The position numbers and the translations under genes were made by a program. A model generated the notes under the pieces. That model saw only the letters and a program-made list of their open reading frames with translations. It was not told where the DNA came from and did not search any database. A DNA stretch of 64,000 bases from Darksidea phi (lineage: Eukaryota; Ascomycota; Dothideomycetes; Pleosporales; Lentitheciaceae): NCBI GenBank assembly GCA_030770425.1, contig JASJFT010000201.1, positions 1 through 64,000 on the forward strand, read 5' to 3'. Below are positions 1 to 13,200 of this stretch, piece by piece. The first letter of the stretch is position 1. The number at the start of each line of letters is the position of its first letter.

Positions 1-507
1 TATATAGTAATAAGTATATCGAATAAGTATAGATAGCTTTCTATACTATTATTCTACCTTATAGGGCTTACTTTATATAGAATCTAGCTTTTAATATAGT
101 ATACTATGATATTCCGAAAAAACCCTAATTTAGTTAGTATATTCTTCTTTAATAACGACGATAGTTCTATCTATATATTACTACTATATAGTAATAAGTA
201 TATCGAGTAAGTATAGATAGCTTCCTATACTATTATTCTACCTTATAGGACTTACTTTATACGAAGACTAGCTTATAATATAGCGCGCTACGATATTCCG
301 AAAAAACTCTAATTTAGTTAGTATATCCTCCTTTAATAACGATAATAAATCTATCTATATATTACTACTATATAGTAATAAGTATATTAAACGAGTATAG
401 ATAGCTTCCTATACTATTATTCTACCTTATAGGGCTCGCTTTATACGGAATCTAGCTTTTAATATAGCGCGCTATAATATTCTAAAAAAACCCTAATTTA
501 GTTAGCG
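1..507. repeat. 184-bp tandem repeat, about 2.75 copies
   Basis: The segment starting TATATAGTAATAAGTATAT recurs at positions 1, 185 and 369, so the period is 184 bp. The third copy ends near 507, after the shared AAACCCTAATTTAGTTAG segment. Copies differ mostly by C/T and G/A changes, as expected of RIP acting on an array. The array is cut by the window edge and may be longer. Confidence 0.85.
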
Positions 508-3150
508 GTCTTACTTAGGAAGCCTTTCTAAATATAGATACTAGATACTAGTATACCTACCTTTTTAATTATATATCTCTACTACTACGATAGATATAAT
601 AAAACGGATTATAATACGTCTATTAGGAATACTTATTTAATAACTTAGAGCTATAAAATTCTACTTTTTTTTCCTAACCTTATCCCTATATTCTCTATTT
701 AAAAGTCCTCTAATACTTCTTTTCTAATAAGTACTATATTCTTATCTTCGTTCGGAACTTTCTAATCTAATACTATTAGTAACGTATTCTCGTATATCTA
801 GAATATAGTTAGCTACTATAAGGGCTAGTTTACTACCGTCTATATCTAGTATTACTAGGTTATAGCTTTTCTAGCCCGTATATATCTTTATATAATCTCG
901 CTACTTAAGTAAGAAGATAAGACTATAAATATAGATAGGAATTATAGTCGTAATAGAAAAGGTAAGCTACGAATAGAAGTAAAAAGAGCTATCTAAGCTC
1001 TAGTATACTCTAATCCTACTAAGTAGAAGAAGAACCTCTTTAGTAAGTAGTTATAGCGAGCCTAATACTAGTATAAGACTACTAACGAGCTTAGCTAGAG
1101 TAGTCTTTATATAATACCTTATAATTAGGTTAGTATTATATAGATAGAGTAGATACTACGTATCGGGAAGTAGTAGGTCTAGCTCGAACTTATAAAAAAG
1201 ATAAATTCTAATATCTATTCTACTAGTAAGACTTTTAACGCCTAGCTTAGTTTAGAAAGTATTATAGACTCTATTAAGGGAAAGGAGTAGTTATATATCG
1301 AAGATAAGCCTCTAGTAACTATATATAAAATAGAAGAAGTTTAGAATAATAAGGATAAGAATTTTATACCTATATAGTCTTAACGGGTACTATTAAGTAG
1401 TAAATCTATCTAACTATTATATTAACGTATCTTACCTAAGCTATTTAAACCGTAGTAATAGCTCTCGTTAATCTAATCTAGATCTAGTAAATAGATAATA
1501 TTATAGTTTTACTTAGATTTATAAACTATCTACGTATATAGTATAGAATATATCGAAAGTATATAAGCTATCTTCTCCTATATACTAGAGATTATAGTAT
1601 AATTTTCTACTCTACTACTACTACTACCTCTAGTATATACCGCGTAAGTAGGATTAAAGAAGAGAATTATCTAAGGGCTTAAGCCTTATATTACGTAGGA
1701 ATAGTCGGAATACTAGAAACTAACCCTTATCGTACGGAATAGTAACTATATAGTTAAATTTTATTAGAATAATTTTTTTTATAATAGTTTAGCCTATATA
1801 AAATAGCTCTAGATCTTAGAAATAAAAAATTTAAAATAGTAGTAGCGAAATAATCCTCCTATAGATAGCGTAGATAATATTATCTAATACTAGCTATACT
1901 TCTATATAGGGCCCCGGCTTTCCGTATACTTAAAACTACTAAACCCTAATAGTTAGTCCTAAATAGAAAACTATATAGTATATTCCTATATAGCTACGTT
2001 AGATAGAGTATTCGAGTATACTATATAATATATCTAAATTTAGTATAAATTATACTCTCTATATCGACCTTACCTTTAAAAATATATATCTACTAAGGTA
2101 GCGGTACTCCTTACTATATAGTCGAGGACGTAGTCTATTAGGAGCTAATAGATAAACCCTAGTTATCCGTTCGTCTACGCTAAAGATTATAGTACTATTA
2201 ATATTAGATACTTAAGTATTATAGTTACCTAGAGTTATCTATTCCTATTTATTCTCTACGCTATAAGACGGCCTTAGCTATATTAGAACCCTAGAGCCTT
2301 ATAGCTCTAATTATACTATAATCTTTAGCTTAGAAGAGGTATTATTATTACTAGAGTTACTTATTCTTATTTATTCCCTATACTATAAGGCGGCCTTATA
2401 GCTACTACTATAAGTCTTATACTTTAATAGCTACCTTAACCCCTAACTATATACTATTAATACTATCGCCGGTCGTACCTAAAGTACGCCCGAGAAAGCC
2501 GAGTTTAAAGGTACTAGAGTTATTTAGCTAGATATCCTATATTCGAGTCCTTTAAGCCACTTAAGAGTATCTATAACTAATACGTACTACTTTAGACTAG
2601 ACCCCTATATACGTCGGCTTTAGGGAAGAAGATAGAGGTATTCTATACCTAAAGAAGATTAGGGTAGTCTATATTAATTATAGTATTACTTATCTTATAG
2701 TAATAATAAGCCGCTTTTATTACTATAGTAGACCCTACTTAGATTAGGGTCTAGCGCGGGCTGATTTCTAACCCTACTAGACCTAGAAGTTAAAGGATAA
2801 TATAGTAAATTTATACTACTAAATAAGCGAATTACGTAGGGTTAAAGTAATAAATCTATAGTATTAACGATACTAAGTAACTTTTCTCTATAAATTAAAT
2901 ATAAAAACCCTCTTTTTTCCCTTTAACTTTAGCTAACGACGATAGCTTATTTTTATATCTTATTTCGCTTAGTATAGTATAGCGCTAGCCGAAACTACTA
3001 CGACGAAACCCTTTCGTCGTTATATTATATCGGGTAGGAATCGGCGAAATATTAGTATTCCTTAACTTCGGGGTTTAACCCTAATCCTATAGGCCTAATA
3101 CTATACTATTTTAGTAAATAATCTAACTAAGCTAACTAATTATCCTAAGT
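508..3150. other. RIP-degraded sequence of unknown origin
   Basis: AT-rich, RIP-like sequence with no recognisable protein remnant. One internal 49-bp direct repeat is visible at 2229-2277 and 2351-2399, 122 bp apart, both containing a GGCCTTA core. Probably transposon debris, but I cannot name the family. Confidence 0.6.
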
Positions 3151-3872
3151 TTAAAGACTTTATAACTAGAATAGGCCTAATTCTAACTTCTAATAAGTAA
3201 TAAGCTATTAAATTACTATAAAGCTATTACTTAGAAGAATAAATATATAAAATAAGCTATAAATTAATTAAAAGCTATTTTATATATTATTAAATTATTA
3301 ATTAATAACCTTATTAAAGGTTATAGGGGTATATAAGGAATTAAGGAATTCCTAAGAAGTAACCTTTAATAGGTTATTTCCTATTTAGGTTTAGCCTATA
3401 TTACTAAGCTATTATTATAGCTAGATTCTATAGGTTATTCCGAGTAGAATAGTATATAGCTTATTTAAATTGGACTAATATTAAGCTAGATATTAGAGGA
3501 TAAAGTTATTAGTAATCGGTCTAGTTCTAGAAGGTTCTAGTAACTACTAGATTGGCTAGTATTACTAATAAGTATTAGAAATACTTGGTTTCTAATACTT
3601 ATATAATACTTACTAAGCTATTCTAGAATATTCTATTACTAATTAAGGATTAGTAATAGATTTCTTAGCTAGAAGTATATAAGAAGAATAACCTTTATTA
3701 GATAGTTAGCTCTATAACCTAATAACCTAATTATTAAATAAGTTAATATATTATTATATTATCTTATTATCTTTTTACCTTATTTAGTTATACTTCTACC
3801 CTTCTAAATACTATTTATAGTATTCTATTAGGTTCTACTATAAATAGGAAGAAAGCTGAGCTTAATAAGTAC
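3150..3872 (-). repeat. Putative LTR of the minus-strand gypsy element
   Basis: This stretch lies directly beyond a six-C run at 3874-3879. On the minus strand that run reads as a G-rich polypurine tract just after the decayed pol gene, which is where a 3' LTR should begin. I could not find a matching partner LTR near 9 kb by eye, so the boundaries are approximate. Confidence 0.35.
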
Positions 3873-6800
3873 TCCCCCCGCTTATATAAGCTACCCCTTT
3901 CTTTATAGAATATAGGATAGACTTTTATTTATAGGGATAGTCTTAGTTAGTAGTTTATAGATAAGACTTATTTTTTAATTTTATAGGGTCTAATCTTAGT
4001 ATAGTCTAGTTTACTATTAGGTTACTTATTCTTAATATTTTTTCGTAGTAACTATACCTTTTCTCCCTCTTTAAAAGTAGGTACTTCCTTTTACTTCTTA
4101 TTATAGTACTTACTTATTCTATTTTAAAGGAATTCTATATCTTCCTTAAGCTATTAATATATTCGTAGAATAATTTTCGTTATTTCTTCTTTATTCTAGC
4201 TATAAGACTAAAGTTATCTAAGTTCTTTATATATTTTTAGTTCGATTCCGTAGTTTATAAAGAAAGGTATTATCTTTATTATACTATATTATAAACTATT
4301 ATATATAAACTATACTATAGGTAAAAGTATAACCTAATTATTCTAGTAGTAGTTTAGATAATATCTAAGGTATTACTCTACTATTTAGTTTATTCGTTCG
4401 GTTAGCCCGTCTATCTATAGATAATAGGTAGTTAATATACTATATTTTATTCCTAGTTTAGCTATAAGAGTTTACTAAAAGTTTACTATAAATTTAATAT
4501 CTCTATCTAAGATAATTTTATCTAGTATTCTATACTTACTAAATATATATCTTAGTAGAGTATAGATAAGTTATTCTATAGTATTTTCTTTATCTATATA
4601 TAGAATAAAGTAAGTATATTTTATAAACTTATCTACTACTACTAGTATAGTATTATAGGATACTCTTATTATTAGTTCCTTAGAACGTAGTAATTACGTA
4701 ATAAAGTCTATAGTAATAATCTTCTATAGTCCTTCTATATTTTCTATTAGTTATAGTATTCTATAGGGTATATATCTAGTATACTTATTATAGTAATAAT
4801 CTATATATTCTAAAAGTACTTAAATAACTAGTTATCTTATATATAGAAAATAGTATATTCTTATTAGTTATTTAAGAGTTTTCTCTATTTCTTAGTATCT
4901 ATATACTAGTACCTCGTAGTATTATCTAATAAATTCTTTTCTTATTACCTTAGGTATATAGGCCTTTTAGAATATATAGATAATTCTATCTTTTTCTTAG
5001 ATTAGTTCTTAAATTTTATTTTATTTATCTATTACTTCTATAGTAGCTATATAGATCTATTAAGTCTATTTATTCCCTTTTAGTTTAAGTATTATTTCTT
5101 ATATTTCTACTAATTTTAGATAGTTATAAGTAATCGTTTCGTCTAGTTATAGCTTAAGGATAGCTATACTAGACTTCTCTATTCCTTAATAATTAGGTCT
5201 TCTACTAAGCGCGTCTACTCTTTTATTTTCTAATCCTTTAATATATATAATCTTAATATTATAAGTTATAAGGGTCTATACCTATTATATTTATCTTCTA
5301 ATTAGAGGTTTATTTATTAAGAATTCTATTAAATTCTTATAATCTATATAGATTATAATAGAATATTTAGATCCCTATAAATTAGATCTCTATTCCTTTA
5401 AAACTTCGATAATTACTAGTAATTCTTTATTATAGATATTATAGTTAAGTTTAACTAGTAATATCTTTCGTAAGAAGTAGTATACTAGTTTAAGATTATT
5501 CTTATTATCTTTCTATAGTAGTACTACTTCTATTATATAGTCTAATATATCTATCTTAATAATTAATAGTTCTTTAGGGTTATATATCTTAATTATAGGT
5601 TCCTTAGTAAACTATTCTTTAATCTTCTCGAAGGCTTATTAGTATTCTTTCTTCTATTTAAAGGGTTAATCTTTCCTTATAAGTTATATAAGTAGTACTA
5701 TTATTATACTCTATTATAGTATTAACTTTTAATAGAAGTTATAGAATCCTAGGAACGATTATAGCTTCTTAAGATTCTTAGATATAGACTATTCTTTAAC
5801 CTTTTTAATCTATTATAAATCTACTTTAATTTCTCTTAGTCTAATAATAAATTTTAGAAACTCTATTTCTTATATATAGAATTTATATTTCTACGGGTAA
5901 AGGTATAGTTATACTTCTTTAAGTATCTATAGAATCTTCTTTATATATTCTTTATATTTATCTTCTATTTTAGAATAGATTAAAATATCGTCGAGGTATA
6001 CTATTATAAACTAATTAAGGTAGTTTTATAAAATATTATTAATTTATTCTTAGAACGTCGCGGGTATATTAGTAAGTTTAAAAGGTATTACTTAGTATTT
6101 ATATAGTCCTTTCTTAATTCTAAAAGTTATTTTCTATTCTTTATCTTTCTTAATTCTAATCTAGTAGTATATATTTCGAATATCTAATCGTATAAACTAT
6201 TTAACTTTTCTTAATTAGTCTTATATTTCCGAGATTAGAGATAAGGGATATTAGTTTTTAATTATAATATTATTAAGTATTTAGTAATTAATATATAATT
6301 ATAATTCTATAGTACCCTTCTTAGGTACGAAGAGAACTAGATATCCTATAAATAAATTTAAGTATTAAATATATCTTTTTATAAGATTTTCCTTAAGGTA
6401 TTTTACTATAATAATCTTCTCGTTCTCTATTAATTTATAGATTAGTCTAAATTCTAAAGTTTTACCTTCCTATAGTAGGATCGTATAATTTTAGGGCTAG
6501 TACTAGAATAGGCTTTTCTTAGATTCTTAAAGTAATTCTTCCTATTTCTTATATTATTCTAGAATATTATTACTTTCTTCTTAAGTTACGTCTAGATTCT
6601 ATTATAGAAATAATACCTATTAGTTTATCTATTAAATTTAAGAATTAGCTTCTTAGAGCTATAGTATTCCTAGGATTATATCCTAGTCTTCTAATATCTT
6701 AATTATATTAAGTATTTTATTTTCCTTTTCCTATCCCTATAGGCTAAGTTTACCTTTAGTTTCGTATATTATAGATTTATTAAAGGGTTCTCCTTTAATA

Positions 6801-9050
6801 GTATATATAATACTAGGATATTATTTCTTTTATTAAGGAATCTTTTTTCGTTAGACGAAGTCCTTACTAATAAAGTTTTAAGTAGTTCTACTATTGATTA
6901 AAGTAGTAATCTTTCTTTCTTAGTAGGTTTCTTAGAGGTAGACGTAGTCCTATCCTCTAGTTCCTTAAATCCTTATCTTCTTTAGCTAATATTTTATATT
7001 AATCTTAGTCTAAATATACCTTAGATATTTATTCTCTAGATATTTATACTATAGTCTTTCTAGGATATAGTTTAATAGTAAAAGTAGTCCTAGTATAATT
7101 CTAATATATCCCTTTCGTCGCTAATTCTTAGATTATTACTATCTATATACTATTTCTAGTATAACTACTTAAATAATTCTTTTATTATAGTCTTTTACTA
7201 GGTAGTAGTCGTTTTTTTACTTTACTTCTTTATAGAGTTAATATTCTTTTTATATATATAAAATCTATATAATCTTAAAGTATACTAGATATCTTATTTT
7301 ATATTATAGGTCGTCCTCTAGATTAATCTTATATCTCTAATTATTATATTTTATAGAGATCGTTCGTATAGGAATCTATTATTCGATTACTATATACTAT
7401 AGTTATTCTTTATTAACTATTTTTATAATATACTATATCTCTTTCTAAGTTTCTTAGTTAGATATAAGATCTATTATAATAAAGTTTTATTTAACCTATT
7501 ATTTAAAGTCTTTAAATAGTTGGTATATTAGGTAAGATCTAGACTATTCCTTATAAATCTTCTATATTATTAGAGGTATTATAGTTTTCTCTATAAACTA
7601 TAAGGTTTAAGTATAAATTATATCGAATTCTAGTACTAGTTCCGTTTCTTCTTTAGATAGTCGAGTTATTTATAGGTATCTAGTATTCTTATATATCGTA
7701 ACTAGATTTTTATCTTCTAGTTCTAAGGACTTATCGTTATTATTAACTATTTATAATAGTATATCTATAGTATTATTAAAGTCTTTCTATTCTATAGATA
7801 AGTCTTCCTTAGGTACTTCTTCTTATACTTCTAATAAGAACGAAACTCTTCTCTAAGACTTCTAAGTTATAGCTACCTACTATTTCTATAGCTAATAGCT
7901 AGTATTTAACTTAGCTTTATAGTACGTCTTATACTAGTTATATATATAAGTCGTCTAATATATAGTATTATATTCTTATATTATAGCTACTTTATTCTTC
8001 TTACCCTACTAGGTATATTAGGGTTTTTCTTTTCTTAAGTCTAATTTATAGTTTTTTACTAGATATTCTTACTTCTCGTATTTAAAGTATACTTACTTTT
8101 CGTAGAACTCTTATTTCTTAGAGTTCTATCTCCCTTTTTTATACTCTAAACTAGTCTCTAGAACTATTATCTCTAGTCTATAGTATTTTTCTTTCTTCTT
8201 TTTTTCGTAGAATCCGATCTTTTCTTTTCTTTCTAGGTTCTAGAGATATAGGTTATTATCGATCTTAATAGCTTATTTAATTAGTCCTCTTATAGTCTAG
8301 GGTTGTTCTATCCGAATTATTTTATAATAGATATAGTCTTTTAGTCCTTTATAGTATTATAATATAAGGGCTACTTCTCCCTATTAGATCTTAGTAGTAA
8401 ATTATTTAAACTTAGATATATAGGTCGTAGTAGATTTCGTCTATCTAAGGTATATAATCTTTTATTCTACTAGTCTTTCTAAGTTAATATCTCTAAAGAT
8501 AATATATAACTTATTCTTAAAGTACTTATAACTTAAGAAGATAGCCTTTATTTTATCGCTTTATTAAGTCTTTAGTAATTATAATTATTTATTTAGATAT
8601 ATCTTAAACTAAGTAATAGTCTTTTCTATAAACTAAGCTACTATAAATAATACTTTATTACTTTCGGTAGGTAGTTTTATTCTATTAAGGTTAAGGTAAA
8701 TTACTATATTAGCTAGAAATCCTCTAAGCTTCGATCTCGTTCTATTAAACTTCTCTAGTTCTTTAAGCTTTAATAGTTTACTTATATATCTTTAAAGTTA
8801 AGTAGTTAACTCTATAAGTTAGACTTTTAATATATCTTCTCTTTTCTTAAATATATATTAATTCTTAATAACTTTTTTAAAATTTTCTATAGTTATACTA
8901 CCTTCTAGGGAACTAAATTCTCGATAGCTTTTTACCTCTAAGGGTTCGCCTTAAGTTAATAGCTACGTCGCTTTACTTTATTAGGTTCCTTCTCCTACTA
9001 TTATAATTAGCTATTCCTACCTACTAGATAGTTAAGGTATTAAACGGGGT
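3873..9050 (-). mobile_element. Decayed Ty3/gypsy retrotransposon (minus strand)
   Basis: Read on the minus strand, a broken pol gene can be followed. Around 5,980-6,060 a segment reads LTNIPATF followed shortly by YLDDILIYSK, the reverse transcriptase palm motif of Ty3/gypsy elements, interrupted only by stops at former Gln codons. Sequence to the left would carry RNase H and integrase, and sequence towards 8-9 kb would be gag/protease. A G-rich polypurine-like tract on the minus strand sits at the left end (3,874-3,879). Nothing is translatable, and all stops seen are RIP-type. The element faces away from the plus-strand gypsy copy that starts near 9.7 kb. Confidence 0.75.
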
Positions 9051-9699
9051 TCGGGTCTATTAGATTATTTAGCCTCGTTTAAGGTTTATACTTAAGATAG
9101 AAACGGAGGAGTAGAAATAAGTAGATAATAGTTTAATTACGTTAATAGACTAGAATTAATCTAGATTCGAATTAACTATAGAGAAGAAAGACTATTTAGG
9201 AGATTCGTAATTATTATATATTAATTTAGTTTCCTTAGATTTATAGCTCTATACCTATAGATCTACTAAGCTATAGCTCTATAGCTCTATCTCGATAGAT
9301 CTACTAAGCTATTATATAACCCCTTAGATCTATCTCTACTAAGGTATAGATCTATTATATAACTTTCTATTCTCTAATTATAAGGTCTACGTCGTATTCT
9401 TTATTAGAATTAGTAGTTAGCTTAATTTCTAGTAGCTCTATTTACTAGTAGTCTATAGTATATATTTAGTTCGTAATATAGAGCTTATTTTAATTAAAAA
9501 ACTAGGTCTTATAACTCTATAATTATCTTATTTACTATATAAAGTAATATTCTAAACTAGTATAGCTACCCGAGGCTACGATCTCCTAAATTATAATATT
9601 AGTAATAAATACCCCTTTATAGAGGGCTATAGCTCTCTATTAAAAGAGGTAATAGAAGTCTAAAAACTATCTAGATACTTCCTATAATAATTTTAATAA

Positions 9700-12600
9700 A
9701 GAAATTAACTTTAAGAAAGTTATAAAAGTACTAAAATACCTTTATAATTAGCTTTAGTACTTTAGTTTTAAGTTTACTAGTAGAATTACTCCTAACTTAG
9801 AGTATAACTATACTATTAATCTTAAGAAGAAAAAGATACTATTAAATCTATCTATTTATAATCTCTCTAGAAGAGAATTTAAGATTTTAAAAGAATATCT
9901 TAATAACTCTCTAGAGAAGAGATAGATTCGGTCTAGTAAGTCTCTAGTAGAGACCTTAATACTTTTTATATCTAAAGCTAATAGTATACTTTAATTATAT
10001 ATTAATTATAAGGGTTTAAATAAGGTAATAATTAAAAATTATTACTCTATACCTCTTATAAGTAAGATACTAGACCGATTATCTAGGACTAAGGTCTTTA
10101 TAAAACTTAATTTCTATAAGATATATTATTAATTATATATTAAGAAGAATAATAAGTAAAAGATAATATTTAAAATATACTATAACTATTTTAAATATTT
10201 AGTAATACTATTCGGCTTTATAAATATATTTACTATATTTTAGTTATATATCTATAAAATCTTAGATAGTTTATTAGATAAAATATATATTATCTATTTA
10301 GATAATATTCTTATATACTCTAAAGAGAAGAAGAACTATAAATAATATATTTATAAAGTTCTTAAGAGATTATATAATTAGGAACTCTATTATAAAGTCT
10401 TAAAGTATACCTTCTCTATAAAGTTAGTAGAGTTTTTTAGCTTTATAGTAACCCTCTACGGGGTAGTTATAAATCTAATATAGATCTAAATAATTAAAGA
10501 GTAGCTAGAGCCTAAGAGCTATTAGAATATTTAAGTATTTTTTAGATTTATAAACTTTTATTAATAGTTTATATATAACTACTTAGATATTATTTATCTA
10601 CTTCTAGAATATATAACCTTTATATAGAATTTAATACTAGTCTAATAAAGTTCTAGTAAGAATATATTAGTAAAAAAGTTAAAGAAGATTAAAAAGAGTC
10701 CTATAAAGTAGTATATCTTTTAGTTTTAGCTAAAGAATATATATAATACGTTTCTTATACTCTATAAGCTCTTTATAAAAGCCTCCGTTCTCTAATACTT
10801 TAATCTAGTAAAATCTATAATAGTTATTACTAATACCTTTAAGTTTACTATAGTAGCTATTCTATTATAGCTATAAATAATAGTACTCTTAATTAAAAAA
10901 TATTAGAAACTAGTTATATTCTTTAGTCGTAAGTTTACTAAACTATAGATTTAGTAGAATACTTATAATAAAGAGTTATTTACTATTATAGAAATCTTTA
11001 AATAGTAATAATACTATCTTAAATATACTCTAGATACTATCTATATACTATATAACTATAATAATCTAAGATATTTTATAACTATAAAAATACTCTTATC
11101 TAAGTAAGTATACTAGACTAAAGAGTTAGCTTATTTTAATTTTAAGATCGAATATAAGCCTAGTATAGAGAATCTAGCTAATATACTATTATAATAACCT
11201 AATTATACTAAAGGCTTTTAGCTTAAGAAGAAAAAGATACTAAGAAATATTATACTTTCTATACTCTAAAATAAATTCTAAATATAGGTACTTTAGAAGT
11301 CTATAGCTCTATATATTAAAGATTAAATAGTATATAAATCTAATCTTATTAATAAGAATCTATAAGTAACCCGTTAGAAATTCGAAGATAATACGAACTA
11401 TTCTACTATAAAATCCTTTAGTATAGTACTAGTTTTTAATAATATATTATCTATTAATCTCGATTTATCTATAGGTAGGGACGATAAATCTAAAAAATAA
11501 TTAAAAGGTTTAGATTTAGCTTTAATATTCCTTTAATATTATAAAGTATTTTCTACCTCTATATTATATAAGTCTTTACTAAAAGCTATAAATAATAACT
11601 TATCCTTTAGCTAGGAAACCCCTAGACTACTATTAGACTATATTCGAAAAGTATAGAAATATAATATAATCTATTATAAGAATATATAGTATATATAAAA
11701 GTCTAAAAGTAGAGAAGAATAAAAGAATACGTCTTTATAGATTATAGATTTAAAGAGTATTCTTTAAAGAGTAGAAAAAGTATAGATTCCTAATAATAAA
11801 GCTCTTTATTAAGCTATTCTTATAAGAAATTATAATAATCCTCTAAGAAATTATTATAGAGTAGATAAGATTATTAAACTCCTATAAAGAAAGTACTATT
11901 AGCTAAAGCTTTAAGTAGAGATTAATATATATATATAAGACTATATAGTATATTAAATAAATAAAGTACAAAGATATAAGCTATAGAGGTTACTAGAATT
12001 AATTCCTTTACTATAAAAGCTATAGTATAATTACTTCTTAGACTTTATTACTAATCTACTAGAATCTAAGAATTTTAAGAGTAATATCTATAATATGATA
12101 CTAGTACTTATTAACTACTTTTTAAAGCTAGTCTAGTACCTATTTATAATAAAGAATATTACTATAAGTATATTAGCTAATCTATTATTTATAGAAGTAT
12201 TTACTAAGATCGAACCCCTATTATTACTAATCTTAGACTAAAGCTCTATCTTTACTAGTAAATTCTAGTTAGATATATACTTTTATTTTAATATTAAATA
12301 ATAAATAAGTATAGCCTTCTACCTATAGATAGATAGCTAAACTAAATATTAGAATTAGGAGCTTAAAGTATATCTATAAATATATCTAAACTATTAATAA
12401 AATAACTAATATTAGCTACTTTTATTAATAGAATACGTGTATAACTCTAAAATTTATTTAAGTTATAATATATACCTTATTAAGATTATAATAAATATTA
12501 AATCTAAGAGCTTTAATAATATAGAAGATAAATATTAACTCTATTAACTACCCGACGACTAGAGTATAGACGAAAAGATTCTAAGTATATATTAAAGAGT

Positions 12601-13200
12601 TATTAACTTTCTAACTAGCTAGATATAATAGTTTTCTAATACTTAAAATATATTAATCTATACTTAGAAGAACTAGTAATACTAGTATAACTTAAAAAGA
12701 ATAAGTAAATATTTTACTATTAGTAAAAAGGTAATTCTAAAGACTATTAATATTAAGACTAAGTATCCTTTAAAGAAGCTAGATATAAAGTACTTAGGAC
12801 TCTTTACTATTTAAACTAAATATAGGAAACTAAGCTACTAACTTAAGCTACTTTTATTAATATCTTAACTATATCCCGTCTTCTATATATCTCTTTTAAA
12901 GAAATAGATAGAGTTAAGAAAAGGTTTAAATTTTAGATCTAAGTCTATATAGTATCTAAAGCTTAATAATAATAATTAATATAAAGTCGAAGCTATTCTT
13001 ATATATAAGATAATATATAATAAGAAGCTCTTTCTTATAAAGTAGCTAGATTAGCCGTATAAGAATAGTATATAGAAGTCTAAGATCTCTCTTAATAATT
13101 ATAACGAGGTCCTTATAGAATATTAGATAAATCTAGATAATTAAATATTAAATTATCTAAAGTAAAAAGTTATTAGAAAAGTATTATAAACTTTATAGAG
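9700..13200 (+). mobile_element. Decayed Ty3/gypsy chromovirus-type retrotransposon (plus strand)
   Basis: With RIP stops ignored, pol is readable in one direction. The pre-RT segment IYNLSRREFKILKEYL lies near 9,860, and the RT segment SIPLISKILDRLSRTKVF near 10,050. The YxDD box is changed to YLDN near 10,300, which fits a G-to-A change. An RNase H-like part follows to about 11,200, then an integrase core with FLDFITNLLESK near 12,040 and LILDQSSIFTSKF near 12,230. At about 12,980-13,140 there is a chromodomain-like tail, starting YKVEAILIYKIIYNKK, which marks chromoviruses of the Ty3/gypsy group. Essentially all stops are TAA/TAG in place of CAA/CAG. A matching LTR pair was not identified. 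Confidence 0.82.
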
